A stretch of DNA of 64,000 nucleotides from Bifidobacterium pullorum DSM 20433 (lineage in GTDB: Bacteria > Actinomycetota > Actinomycetes > Actinomycetales > Bifidobacteriaceae): positions 209,731-273,730 of the forward strand of contig NZ_JDUI01000002.1 in assembly GCF_000771405.1 (NCBI RefSeq), in the 5' to 3' direction. A program made the position numbers and the translations under genes. This document shows, one piece after another, positions 30,006 to 38,275 of this stretch (position 1 is its first letter; the number at the start of each line of letters is the position of its first letter). Below the pieces are notes generated by a model that worked only from the letters and a program-made list of their open reading frames with translations, ran no database searches and had not been told where the DNA came from.

Positions 30006-30821
30006 TCACGCCGCGGGACGTTCCAGTGGCGACATGGCCTCCCGCATCAGCACATCGCGGTCGGCCGGCGGCTGCTCCCCCTGCCGTTCCCGCGACCGGT
30101 TGAGCGACGCCAACCGCCGCTGCACCACGCCGTAGGGCGATGCGCCATCCGGCTCGCCGGGGGCGTACCGGTAGACGGCGGCCGGACGATGCCGGCCTTC
30201 CCGCCGCTGCTCGCCGGTCTCCTCCAGACGTCCGGTGGCGAGCATGCGGCGGCGGAAGTTCGCCAGATCGATATGCTCGCCGGCCACCGCCTCGTATACG
30301 TCATGCAACTGGTTGAGGGTGAAGGTCTCCCCCACCAACCTGGTGACGACGGCCGGCTCGTCGATGCGGGTGCGCAGCCGGCGCAGGGCGTAGGCGATGA
30401 TGTTCCGGTGGTCGAAGGCGAGTTCGGGCAGGGCGTCCGCAGGGAACCACCGCACGTTCCGCTCAACGGCGAAGTCGGCCGTCTCCTCCCGCCCCACCAG
30501 CGCCCAGTACGCGATGGACACCATCGGCAGCCCGCCCTGCGAGCGCGCCGGATCCCCGAAGGTATACAGCTGTTCGAGATACCGAGGATGCAGATCGGTG
30601 GTGTCGGCCAGCGCGCGGTACGCCGACTGTTCCAGGGATTGGTCGGCGCGCAGGCCGCCGCCGGGCAGCGCCCATCGGCCCAGGAACGGCTGGCGGACGC
30701 GCCGGACCAGCGGCAGCCAGAGCCGGCTTCCGGACGGGCTGGGCGCCAACGCCAGGATGACGACGGTGACGCCGACCTGCGGCGGCTGCAACCGCCGTTC
30801 CGTCACGTTGCCGATGCCCAT
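30006..30821 (-). CDS. nrtR: NrtR-type transcriptional regulator of NAD metabolism (Nudix-like plus winged helix)
   Basis: A 271-residue regulator. Residues about 15-150 form a Nudix-like fold whose box reads GGGLRADQSLEQSAYRALADTT: the catalytic REUxEE glutamates are missing, as in NrtR proteins, which sense ADP-ribose or related NAD derivatives rather than hydrolysing them. Residues about 165-245 form the winged helix (VGETFTLNQLHDVYEAVAG... FRRRML) that binds DNA. The ATG at 30821 follows GGGAGGT at seven bases. The next gene downstream is the probable niacin transporter; a perfect 15-bp palindrome sits about 56 bases upstream, so autoregulation and control of niaP are likely. Confidence 0.87.
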   Translation of the reverse strand: MGIGNVTERRLQPPQVGVTVVILALAPSPSGSRLWLPLVRRVRQPFLGRWALPGGGLRADQSLEQSAYRALADTTDLHPRYLEQLYTFGDPARSQGGLPMVSIAYWALVGREETADFAVERNVRWFPADALPELAFDHRNIIAYALRRLRTRIDEPAVVTRLVGETFTLNQLHDVYEAVAGEHIDLANFRRRMLATGRLEETGEQRREGRHRPAAVYRYAPGEPDGASPYGVVQRRLASLNRSRERQGEQPPADRDVLMREAMSPLERPAA

Positions 30822-30876
30822 GCCCGCACCTCCCGCGTCTGCGATCCATTGCCCACAGGCACGAGCATACTACTTT

Positions 30877-30891
30877 TAGTCACGATGACTA
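30877..30891 (-). promoter_or_regulatory. palindromic NrtR-type operator upstream of nrtR-niaP
   Basis: TAGTCA-CGA-TGACTA: perfect 6-bp arms around three bases. It lies 56-70 bases upstream of the nrtR start, just upstream of a possible -10 TATGCT (minus strand, 30869-30864), where a bound repressor would block the polymerase. Confidence 0.6.
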
Positions 30892-30916
30892 TAACTGGGT
30901 GTCGGCAGACGAGACG

Positions 30917-31540
30917 CTACCCCTCCAGAACCTCCCCCACCGAATCCGGAAGGAACGGCGCCAGCTCCGGTAACTGCTCCAAGGACGCCAACCCCATCTT
31001 CTCCAGGAACAGCGCGGAGGTCACCAGCAGCGCGGCGCGGGACTCCGGCTCCACCCCCTCCTCGCGCACCAGGCCGCGGACGATCAGCGCCCGGACCACG
31101 CCGTCCGAGTTGACGCCGCGGATCGCCGCGACCTGCGCACGCGTGACCGGCTGACGGTACGCGATGATCGCCAGCGCCTCCAACGCCGCCTGCGACAGGC
31201 GCGCGGTCTGCCCGTCGGTCACGAACGCCGACGCCACCGGTTCGAACACCGCGCGACTGGAGAACTGCCATCCCCGGGCGGTACGGCGCAGCTCGAACCC
31301 CCTGGGGGCGCGCCCGGAGGCGTCCGATCCGTCATAGTCGCGCCGCAACGCCTCCAGCGCCGCGGTCACCCGCTCCTCGTCCACCGCCAGCACCCGCGCC
31401 AGATCGGCGGCCTGCTGGGGCTGGTCGCAGACCATCAGCACCGCCTCCAGACATGCCGGCAGGCCACCGGGGAATCCGTCGACGTCGAAGTCCACGTATT
31501 CGGGGCGAGCCGCCCCGACCGTCCGCTCGTTCTGATCCAT
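30917..31540 (-). CDS. scpB: segregation and condensation protein B
   Basis: A 207-residue kleisin-interacting protein with two winged-helix domains; dimers bind ScpA and SMC in the condensin complex that compacts chromosomes. Family blocks: LEAVLMVCDQPQQAADLARVL at the N-terminus, LSQAALEALAIIAYRQPVTRAQVAAIRGV in the middle, and ALLVTSALFLEKMGLASLEQLPEL near the end. The frame is open further upstream, but GGGAGG precedes the ATG at 31540. It follows scpA after 28 bases in a ParA-ScpA-ScpB operon; the smc gene is elsewhere in the window. Confidence 0.95.
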   Translation of the reverse strand: MDQNERTVGAARPEYVDFDVDGFPGGLPACLEAVLMVCDQPQQAADLARVLAVDEERVTAALEALRRDYDGSDASGRAPRGFELRRTARGWQFSSRAVFEPVASAFVTDGQTARLSQAALEALAIIAYRQPVTRAQVAAIRGVNSDGVVRALIVRGLVREEGVEPESRAALLVTSALFLEKMGLASLEQLPELAPFLPDSVGEVLEG

Positions 31541-31568
31541 CACAGCCGCCTCCCGCTGTATCCGATTG

Positions 31569-32417
31569 TCATGCGAAATCCCGTTCGTCGATCGCGGTGT
31601 CCGTCTCCTCCGCGCCGGCCACCCACCGCAGGTGCAGGGTCTCATAGGGACCGGCCTGTTTGAACTGCAGCACGCCCTGCTTGAAGAACGCCAGCACCGC
31701 CAGGAACCTGGCCACCACCTCAATGGTGGCGGACGCATCCGCCGTCAGCTCGGCGAAGGTCATCGACCCTCCGCCCGGCAGGGCGCGCAGCCGGTCCCGC
31801 ACCAGCATGGATTGGGCGCGCAGGTCCACCATCGGCATATGCAGCTGATGCACCGACACCTCGCTGGCCGGCGCGTTGGCGAACGCCTGCGCGGCCAGCC
31901 GGGCCAGGTCCTCGGGGGTCAGCGTCCAGACCAGCTCAGGCAGCAGGGCCGACATGCCCGCGTCCATCACCGCCGGATGCGGGAACCGGCCCGAATTCGC
32001 CGCCAGACGCGCACGGAAGTCGTCGGCGGCCTGCTTGAACGCGCGGTACTGCAGCAGCCTAGCGAACAGCAGATCACGCTCGCGCAGCGCCTCCATGCTG
32101 CGCTCGTCGCGCCCGCCGTCCTCGTCGCCGGGCAGCAGCGCGGCGCTTTTGGCCTCCACCAGCACCGAGGCCACGTCGATGAACGAACTTGCCGCCTCCA
32201 TGTTGCGGGACACGTCCATGCCCCGCACATACTCCAGGAACTCCTCGGTGATCGCGGACAGGGAAACCTCGGTCAGTTCCAGACGATTATTGGCGATCAT
32301 GCCCAACAGCACGTCGAACGGACCGGAATACACGTCCAGGCTGACGGCGAATCCGGAATCGACGGGAGGATCATCCTCCTGCCGCGATCGGAGCCCGGAC
32401 CACTCCACCATGTCCAT
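31569..32417 (-). CDS. scpA: segregation and condensation protein A (kleisin)
   Basis: A 282-residue kleisin that bridges the SMC heads. The N-terminal block VYSGPFDVLLGMIANNRLELTEVSLSAITEEFL is the family signature, and the C-terminal winged helix (FAELTADASATIEVVARFLAVLAFFKQGVLQF) contacts the SMC head. The start is taken at 32417 (MDMVEW), eight bases after the parA stop codon; the ATG two codons on is equally possible because the ribosome-binding site is poor and re-initiation after parA is likely. Confidence 0.94.
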   Translation of the reverse strand: MDMVEWSGLRSRQEDDPPVDSGFAVSLDVYSGPFDVLLGMIANNRLELTEVSLSAITEEFLEYVRGMDVSRNMEAASSFIDVASVLVEAKSAALLPGDEDGGRDERSMEALRERDLLFARLLQYRAFKQAADDFRARLAANSGRFPHPAVMDAGMSALLPELVWTLTPEDLARLAAQAFANAPASEVSVHQLHMPMVDLRAQSMLVRDRLRALPGGGSMTFAELTADASATIEVVARFLAVLAFFKQGVLQFKQAGPYETLHLRWVAGAEETDTAIDERDFA

Positions 32418-32425
32418 GCCGCCGG

Positions 32426-33448
32426 TCAGGGCACGATGCCCTTGGCGATCAGTTCGCGGGCCACCTCGCGGTATTCCTTGGCCGTCTTGTGCCCGGGGGC
32501 GTAGATGGTGATCGGCGCGGCCGCCACCGTGGCATCCGGCAACTTGATGGACCGGGAGATGACCGAATGGAACACCTTGCCCTGGAACGCCTCGTAGATG
32601 CGCTGCAGCACCTCCTCGCAGTGCAGCGTGCGCGTGAACATGGTGACCAGCACGCCGTACACCTCCAGGCGCGGGTTGATGCGCGACTGCACCTTCTCGA
32701 TCGACTGCATCAGCAACGCCACGCCACGCAGCGCGAAGAACTCGGCGGCCACGGGGATGATCACGCCGTCGGCGGCGGTCAGGGCGTTCACGGTCAGCAG
32801 GCCCAGCGACGGCTGGCAATCGATGATGATCAGATCGTACTCGTCACGCACCTTGCGCAGCACGCTGGCCAGCACCTGCTCACGCCCCACCTCGGTGACC
32901 AGCTGCACCTCGGCGGCGGACAGGTCGATGTTGGCCGGCATGATGTCGATGTTCTCGAAATCGGTGGGATGGATGACCTCATGCGGGTCCACGGACATAT
33001 CGAACAACGCCGTGTACACCGTGTTCTCCACGGCGTTCGCGTTGATGCCCAGACCCACCGTGGCCGCACCCTGCGGATCGAAGTCCACGATGAGCACGCG
33101 ACGGCCGTACTGACTCAATGCGCCCGCGATGTTGATCGAGCTGGTGGTCTTGCCGACGCCGCCCTTCTGGTTGCACATCGCGATGACCCGCGCCGGCCCG
33201 TGCTGGTGCAGCGGTTCGGGCGCGGGGAACGTCTCATATTCACGTCCAAGCAGATCCGTAGGCATATCCCTCACCTTATCAACATTCACGCGCCCTTCGG
33301 AACCGGTTCCGGTGGACGTCGGCGCGTCGTCCACCACAGGCGCGGCATAGGTGCCACCGATCGGCAGCAGCCCCTGACGGAACCGACGCTCCGGATCCCC
33401 GTCATGCCACGGGCCCGCGCCGCCGCCACGTGACCGTGCCGCGTCCAT
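32426..33448 (-). CDS. ParA/Soj-family chromosome partitioning ATPase
   Basis: A 340-residue deviant Walker ATPase. The motif CNQKGGVGKTTSSINIAGAL carries the signature lysine of ParA/MinD proteins; VLIVDFDPQGAATVGLG and LIIIDCQPSLGLLTVNAL are the Walker A' and B regions. The first 85 residues are a disordered, Arg/Gly/Pro-rich extension not found in Soj. The ATG at 33448 follows GGAG at five bases. Because it sits between XerD and ScpAB, with no parB next to it, this is the second actinobacterial ParA-like protein and not necessarily the origin-segregation ParA. It probably acts with condensin. Confidence 0.92.
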   Translation of the reverse strand: MDAARSRGGGAGPWHDGDPERRFRQGLLPIGGTYAAPVVDDAPTSTGTGSEGRVNVDKVRDMPTDLLGREYETFPAPEPLHQHGPARVIAMCNQKGGVGKTTSSINIAGALSQYGRRVLIVDFDPQGAATVGLGINANAVENTVYTALFDMSVDPHEVIHPTDFENIDIMPANIDLSAAEVQLVTEVGREQVLASVLRKVRDEYDLIIIDCQPSLGLLTVNALTAADGVIIPVAAEFFALRGVALLMQSIEKVQSRINPRLEVYGVLVTMFTRTLHCEEVLQRIYEAFQGKVFHSVISRSIKLPDATVAAAPITIYAPGHKTAKEYREVARELIAKGIVP

Positions 33449-33505
33449 ACCGTCTCCATTCCCTACCGCCGCGGCCGGACGGCGCGGCACTGGCTGAAGT
33501 CGTCC

Positions 33506-33517
33506 CGATAGCTATCG
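33506..33517. promoter_or_regulatory. 12-bp palindrome upstream of the parA-scpAB operon
   Basis: CGATAGCTATCG, a perfect palindrome overlapping a TACGAT hexamer on the minus strand (33518-33513) in the 147-bp gap between xerD and the ParA gene. It is a candidate operator; it does not resemble parS. Confidence 0.35.
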
Positions 33518-33595
33518 TATCGCGAAACGACTCGCCGACGGGTGCAGGCGCGGCCGCGCGCCGCCCGCATCCGGGTACCCCAGGCAGGACAACGG

Positions 33596-34546
33596 CTATC
33601 GCGCGCGCGGATGAGCGGTCAGATACGTCTCGATCAGCGCCTCCGGGCTGACATGGGTGTAGATCTGCGTGGTGGTGACCGACGCATGCCCCAGCAGCTC
33701 CTGCACCGTGCGTACATCGGCGCCGCCCTGGATCAGATGCGTGGCGAAGGAGTGCCGCAACGTATGCGGATGCAGCGGCTTGGCGATATGCGCCCGCCCC
33801 CCTGCGGTCCGCACCACCTCCCAGACCGACTGGCGGGACAGGCGGCGTCCGCGTTTGTTCAGGAACAGGGCCCGCAGCTCCGGCTGCCCGGAGGTCCGGC
33901 GCCGCTCAAGCACCGGACGGGCCGCGTCCAGATACCGGCGCAGCGCCTCGCAGGCGTAGCGGCCCACCGGTACCAGCCGTTGCTTGCCCCCCTTGCCGGT
34001 CAGCCGGATCACCCGTTCATCGAAGTCCACGTCGTCCAGGTCGGCGCCCACAGCCTCCGAGACGCGCGCGCCGGTGGCGTACATGAGCTCCAGCAGCGCC
34101 TTGTCGCGCAGCAGCACGGCGTTCTCGAGGCCGTATCCATCCGGGGCATGCGGATCCGGCTGCGGCACCGCGTCAAGCAGGCGGGCCACCTCGTCCACGG
34201 TCAGCACGTCCGGCAGCACCGACGCCCCCTTGGGGGCCTTGACCGCGGCGGAGACATCGTCGGACACGACGTGCTGCGCCAGGGCGAACCGATGGAAGGC
34301 GTGGATGCTCGCCAGGCGGCGCGCCTTGCTGCGCGCGCTCTCCCCCGCGGCATCGAGGGCCGCGACGTACTCCTCCACATCGCGCCGCGCGATATCCTCC
34401 GGGGTTCGCACCCCGCGGTTCTCCAGCCAGTCGACATACCGTCTGAGGTCGGAGGCGTAGGCGTCCACCGTCGCGGACGCCAATCCCCGTTCGATGCCGA
34501 TATGGGCCAGGAACTGGTCGAACACCAAGGCGAATCGCGGCTCCAC
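33596..34546 (-). CDS. xerD: tyrosine site-specific recombinase XerD
   Basis: A 316-residue tyrosine recombinase with catalytic Arg161 (ATGARVSEAV), Lys185 (LTGKGGKQ), His261 and Arg264 (HTLRHSFATHL), His287 (LLGH) and nucleophile Tyr296 (TTQIYTHVS). The DNA-binding SAM-like domain covers residues about 1-95. The start is a GTG at 34546 preceded by GGAAGGAG at four bases. Its position in front of the ParA-ScpA-ScpB genes matches the common actinobacterial xerD neighbourhood, which is why it is called XerD and the gene at 19712 XerC. It acts at dif to resolve chromosome dimers. Confidence 0.93.
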   Translation of the reverse strand: MEPRFALVFDQFLAHIGIERGLASATVDAYASDLRRYVDWLENRGVRTPEDIARRDVEEYVAALDAAGESARSKARRLASIHAFHRFALAQHVVSDDVSAAVKAPKGASVLPDVLTVDEVARLLDAVPQPDPHAPDGYGLENAVLLRDKALLELMYATGARVSEAVGADLDDVDFDERVIRLTGKGGKQRLVPVGRYACEALRRYLDAARPVLERRRTSGQPELRALFLNKRGRRLSRQSVWEVVRTAGGRAHIAKPLHPHTLRHSFATHLIQGGADVRTVQELLGHASVTTTQIYTHVSPEALIETYLTAHPRAR

Positions 34547-34565
34547 GGCGCTCCTTCCGATACGC

Positions 34566-34592
34566 GAGAACCCCGCGCAGGGCGGGGTTCTC
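34566..34592 (-). terminator. terminator hairpin of the infC-rpmI-rplT operon
   Basis: Perfect 11-bp stem (34566-34576 with 34582-34592), five-base loop, 25 bases after the rplT stop codon and just before the xerD start. There is no U-run. Confidence 0.7.
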
Positions 34593-34617
34593 AATTCACG
34601 AATGAACCGTGCGGGAA

Positions 34618-35001
34618 TCAGGCCTCGACCGGGGCGTTGACATCCGCCGGCAGGGCGTTCTTGGCCTCGGCGACGATGGCCTTGAAGGTCTCCGGATCGG
34701 AGACGGCCAGCTCGGCGAGCGCGCGACGGTCAAGCTCGATGCCGGCCAGACGCAGACCCTGGATGAAGCGGTTGTAGGTGATGCCTTCGGCGCGGACCGC
34801 GGCGTTGATGCGCTGGATCCACAGCTTGCGGAAGTCGCCCTTGCGAGCCTTGCGGTCGCGGTAGTTGTAGGTAAAGGAGTGCAGCAGCTGCTCCTTGGCC
34901 TTGCGGTACAGACGGGAGCGCTGGCCGCGGTAGCCCGAGGCCCTCTCGAGAACGACGCGACGCTTCTTGTGGGCGTTCACTGCGCGCTTGACACGTGCCA
35001 T
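34618..35001 (-). CDS. rplT: 50S ribosomal protein L20
   Basis: A 127-residue rRNA-binding protein of the large subunit, needed early in assembly. The basic N-terminus [33 protein letters not shown] and the globular block [23 protein letters not shown] are diagnostic. A short acidic tail after residue 115 is common in actinobacteria. It is the last gene of infC-rpmI-rplT, 49 bases after rpmI, and a hairpin terminator follows. In several bacteria L20 represses its own operon through the leader; see the infC leader entry. Confidence 0.97.
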   Translation of the reverse strand: MARVKRAVNAHKKRRVVLERASGYRGQRSRLYRKAKEQLLHSFTYNYRDRKARKGDFRKLWIQRINAAVRAEGITYNRFIQGLRLAGIELDRRALAELAVSDPETFKAIVAEAKNALPADVNAPVEA

Positions 35002-35050
35002 ATTCTATTCCTCAGCTTTCTGTTGACGTCTTGTTCGATCTCGAAGCGGC

Positions 35051-35245
35051 TCACATACCGAGCAGGTTCTTCATCTTCTTGACCTGGTTCGGAGCCATGA
35101 CCTCGTCGGCGGACAGCGCACGACGCTTGCGGGCCGACTTGTGCTCCAGGTTGTGGCGCATGCCGCTGCCAACATGCATCAGCTTGCCCTTGCCGGTGAC
35201 GCGGACGCGCTTGGACGCGGCGGAATTAGTTTTCATCTTCGGCAT
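35051..35245 (-). CDS. rpmI: 50S ribosomal protein L35
   Basis: A 64-residue basic protein of the large subunit: [21 protein letters not shown], then [14 protein letters not shown] and the C-terminal KKMKNLLGM. The ATG lies 20 bases inside the end of infC, preceded by AAGGAGGG, so translation is coupled to infC. Length is that of the family. Confidence 0.97.
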   Translation of the reverse strand: MPKMKTNSAASKRVRVTGKGKLMHVGSGMRHNLEHKSARKRRALSADEVMAPNQVKKMKNLLGM

Positions 35246-35951
35246 TGCTGCCCTCCTTGGTTGTGTTGTTCTTCGCGGAAGTCTTCGGTTGCGCGTCGTG
35301 CCCGTTCACCGCGGCCTTGGCTTCCGCCGCGGCCTGGGCCTGGGCCTCCTGCTTGGCGGCCAGGCGGGCGGCCTGACGGGCCTGACGTTCGGCGCGGGAT
35401 TCCGCACCGCGACGACGCTGCTCGGACTGCGTGTGCACCTTCTTGCCCTTCGGGGCCAACGTCATGATGATGTTGCGCCCCTCCTGCTTCGGAGCGGACT
35501 CGATGCTGCCGTACTCCTCCACATCGGCGGCCAGACGCTGCAGCATCTCGACGCCGCCGATCGGGCGGGACTGCTCGCGGCCGCGCAGCATGATGGTGAC
35601 CTTGACCTTGTCGCCGCCGTTCAGGAAGCGGACGACGTGGCCCTTCTTGACCTCAAAGTCATGGTCGTCGATCTTCAGGCGGAAACGGATCTCCTTGATC
35701 TCCGCCGTGTTCTGGTTACGGCGGGCCTCGCGGGCCTTGATCTTCTCGTTGTACTTGAACTTGCCGTAATCGATGAGCTTGGCGACCGGAGGCTTCGCGT
35801 TGGGCGCCACCTCGACGAGATCGAGGTTCGCTTCCTTGGCCAGGTTGAGTGCGACGGAGGTCGCGATGACCCCCACCTGCTCGCCGTTCGGGCCGATCAG
35901 GCGCACCTGGGAGACGCGAATCTCGTCGTTAATGCGTGGTTCGTCGCTGAT
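35226..35951 (-). CDS. infC: translation initiation factor IF-3, non-AUG start
   Basis: IF-3 prevents premature subunit joining and checks start-codon pairing. The N-terminal domain begins [27 protein letters not shown] and the C-terminal domain contains GREQSRP and [21 protein letters not shown], followed by a 65-residue Ala/Gln/Arg-rich tail longer than usual. No ATG or GTG precedes the conserved RINDEIR block; the best start is ATC at 35951 with GGAG five bases before it (a second ATC is at 35954). Rare start codons are a known feature of infC and serve autoregulation, since IF-3 discriminates against them. A downstream GTG at 35906 would cut off the first conserved block. Confidence 0.93.
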   Translation of the reverse strand: MSDEPRINDEIRVSQVRLIGPNGEQVGVIATSVALNLAKEANLDLVEVAPNAKPPVAKLIDYGKFKYNEKIKAREARRNQNTAEIKEIRFRLKIDDHDFEVKKGHVVRFLNGGDKVKVTIMLRGREQSRPIGGVEMLQRLAADVEEYGSIESAPKQEGRNIIMTLAPKGKKVHTQSEQRRRGAESRAERQARQAARLAAKQEAQAQAAAEAKAAVNGHDAQPKTSAKNNTTKEGSNAEDEN

Positions 35952-36253
35952 GATGACTCCAATCCTCGGTATTCCTCACGGGGCCCATCGTTCGGCTCGC
36001 GCGCGGAATCGGATCAGGGCATGGTGCCATCGCGCTCGGCGATGCGCAAGGTTTGGACGGCGTATGGATGCCATCGCATGCGGACGGCGTCCCGCCGCCA
36101 GGCTGATGCCTTGAACCCGAAACCACGGCAGGCTTCCAGGTGGGGTCTCCCCGCTTTCTTGATTTCTCAAGCCTTGGTTAGTGTACCACATGCCCGGACG
36201 GGGCGTGTCGCAGGCCGCGATCCCTACGATCGCGGCCCAGCGGGCATGCGGTG
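35952..36253 (-). promoter_or_regulatory. 302-bp region: infC leader, promoter and the asnB terminator
   Basis: No gene is supported here. A TACACT -10-like hexamer (minus strand, near 36190-36180) would give an infC leader of about 230 bases. The leader contains a GGGGAGACCCC hairpin near 36135-36150 and further GC-rich inverted segments, fitting control by L20 or IF-3 as in other infC operons. The mechanism is inferred. The asnB terminator lies at the right end. Confidence 0.45.
36213..36237 (-). terminator. terminator hairpin after asnB
   Basis: Perfect 10-bp stem GGCCGCGATC / GATCGCGGCC with a five-base loop, 17 bases past the asnB stop codon. Confidence 0.7.
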
Positions 36254-38143
36254 TCAGGCGGTCAGGTCGACCAGCTCCGGCTTCGAGCCGTCGTGGTTGA
36301 AGTACACGTCGTACCAGGTCAGGAACGTGAACACGGTCCAGATCTTGCGACGGTCGTCGGTCGCACCGGCGTAGTTGTCGTCGAGCATCTTGAGCAGCGC
36401 GTCCTGGTCGAAGAAGCGGGACACCCATTCCTGCTCGAACAGCGAGCGGACGTGGCGGTAGTACTTCTCCTGACGCAGCCAGACCTTGATCGGCACGGGG
36501 AATCCCAGCTTCTCGCGGTCGTACCACTCCTTGGGCAGGTGGCGGGCGGCGGCCTGGCGGAACGCGAACTTGGTGTTCTCGTCGGTGATCAGGTATTTGG
36601 TCGGCACCTGCTCGGCCACGGCCATCAGTTCCTTGTCCAGCAGCGGCACGCGCAGCTCCAGCGAGTGGGCCATCGTCAGCTTGTCGGCCTTGAGCAGGAT
36701 GTCGCCGGGCATCCACTGGTGCATGTCCAGATACTGCTTCTTCTTCAGCTCCGACATGCCCTTGCCGCGAACGCGCTGGTAGATGCGTCCGACGATGCCG
36801 GCGACGGACGGTCCCTGGCGGAATTCCGGCTGCAGCAGCTTGACGGCCTCGGCCTCGTCGAACACCTTGGCCTGGCCGATGAAGCTCTCCTCGGCCGGCG
36901 CGAGGTTGGCGTACAGGTGCCATGCGCCGTGGAAGTTCTTGCCCTTGCAGAACCGTGCGATGGCGTGGCGCATACCTTGGGGCAGGTGGGTCAGCATCCG
37001 GGTGACCACCTTGATGGCCTTGGAATGGGTGTGCACGCCGTAATCGATGTACCCGGCGAACAGTTCGTCGGCGCCCTCGCCGCTCAGCACGACGCGCAGA
37101 TCGCGGCTGGCCAGTTCGGACAGGAAGAACAGCGGCACGCACGACGGGTTGGAGTCCGGTTCATCCAGATGCCACTGGATGAGCGGGAAGTTCTCGAAGG
37201 CCTCGTCGCCGCCCAGCGCCTCGGAGGTGTTGTTCAGCTTGATGATCTGCGCGAGCTCCTGCGCCTGCTGGGACTCGTTGTAGGTGCCCTTGCCGAAGCC
37301 GATCGAATACGTGTGCTCGGGGCGCGCCACGGCCGCCACGTAGCTCGAATCGACGCCGCTGGACAGGAACGAGCCGACCTCCACGTCGGCGATCTGGTGG
37401 GCCTTGACGGAGTCGCAGACGGTGCGGTCGATCGTGTCGACGAGCTCCTTCAAGCCCATGTCGCCCTCGGTGTAGGTCTCGTCGTAGTACCGGCGGATGT
37501 CCATCTCGCCGTCGCGGTACGTGAAGCAGTGACCCTCGGGCAGCTTGAACACGCCCTTGAAGAACGTCTCGGGGATGGCCGGGTACTGGAAGGTCATATA
37601 CGGCTTGAGCGCGTCCTCGTTGAGCTCCTTGACGAAGTCGGGGTGCTGCAGCAGCGCCTTGATCTCCGAGGCGTACATGAACGTGCCGTTCATCTGCGCG
37701 TAGTAGAACGGCTTGATGCCGAAGTGGTCGCGCGCGCCGAACAGGGTGCGAGTCTTCGTATCCCAGATCACGAAGGCGAACATGCCGCGCAGACGCTTGA
37801 GCACATCCGCGCCCCACTGCTCATAGCCGTGCAGGATCACCTCGGTGTCGCCCTCGGTGGCGAAGGTGTGGCCCAGCGACAGCAGTTCGTCGCGCAGCGG
37901 CTGGTAGTTGTAGATCTCGCCGTTATACGTGATGACGAGGGTACGGTCCTCGTTGTAGATCGGCTGCGAGCTGCCGCCCAGGTCGATGATGCTCAGACGG
38001 CGATGGCCCAGGGCCACGTGCTCGTCGACATAACTGCCCTCGCTGTCCGGACCGCGATGTGCGATGATGTCCGTCATCCGCTTAAGAACCGGGCACTTGA
38101 CATCAATGGGCATGTCATTGACAAAACCAGCGATACCGCACAT
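36254..38143 (-). CDS. asnB: asparagine synthase (glutamine-hydrolysing)
   Basis: A 629-residue cytosolic enzyme making asparagine from aspartate, ATP and glutamine. Cys2 directly after the initiator Met is the glutaminase nucleophile (MCGIAGF); RRLSIIDLGGSSQP and NGEIYNY complete the N-terminal nucleophile domain. The synthetase half has the PP-loop LSSGVDSSYVAA near residue 265 and SGEGADELFAGY near 350. The serine in SSGVDSS replaces the commoner glycine. AAGGAG lies 11 bases from the ATG. An extended -10 TGCTATGCT (hexamer 38199-38194, minus strand) is the likely promoter. The gene is divergent from thiN. Confidence 0.95.
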   Translation of the reverse strand: MCGIAGFVNDMPIDVKCPVLKRMTDIIAHRGPDSEGSYVDEHVALGHRRLSIIDLGGSSQPIYNEDRTLVITYNGEIYNYQPLRDELLSLGHTFATEGDTEVILHGYEQWGADVLKRLRGMFAFVIWDTKTRTLFGARDHFGIKPFYYAQMNGTFMYASEIKALLQHPDFVKELNEDALKPYMTFQYPAIPETFFKGVFKLPEGHCFTYRDGEMDIRRYYDETYTEGDMGLKELVDTIDRTVCDSVKAHQIADVEVGSFLSSGVDSSYVAAVARPEHTYSIGFGKGTYNESQQAQELAQIIKLNNTSEALGGDEAFENFPLIQWHLDEPDSNPSCVPLFFLSELASRDLRVVLSGEGADELFAGYIDYGVHTHSKAIKVVTRMLTHLPQGMRHAIARFCKGKNFHGAWHLYANLAPAEESFIGQAKVFDEAEAVKLLQPEFRQGPSVAGIVGRIYQRVRGKGMSELKKKQYLDMHQWMPGDILLKADKLTMAHSLELRVPLLDKELMAVAEQVPTKYLITDENTKFAFRQAAARHLPKEWYDREKLGFPVPIKVWLRQEKYYRHVRSLFEQEWVSRFFDQDALLKMLDDNYAGATDDRRKIWTVFTFLTWYDVYFNHDGSKPELVDLTA

Positions 38144-38262
38144 GGAATACGATGCTCCTTCTTCCGATTGATTCCGAACGTACGCTGGGAGTCAGCATAG
38201 CAAACGGTTGTGCTGTTCCTGTGCGCGCGCCCCCGGCCCGGTTCGTTGGCCGCGCGCCGCGA

Positions 38263-38268
38263 TACAGT
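38263..38268 (+). promoter_or_regulatory. leaderless -10 element of the thiamine pyrophosphokinase gene
   Basis: TACAGT with seven bases between it and the ATG at 38276 and no Shine-Dalgarno. The same spacing recurs at several genes in the window. Confidence 0.55.
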
Positions 38269-38275
38269 GGGCCTC

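Noticed and set aside
30877..30891. The TAGTCACGATGACTA palindrome as a further copy of the repeat family (which also contains GTCACGATG)
   Set aside because: Only nine bases are shared; the nested arms and the AACGTT core of the repeat are absent, and position fits an operator.
33596..34546. Phage or integron integrase for the two tyrosine recombinases
   Set aside because: Both have XerC/XerD size and catalytic sets; there are no phage genes, attachment sites or cassettes nearby.
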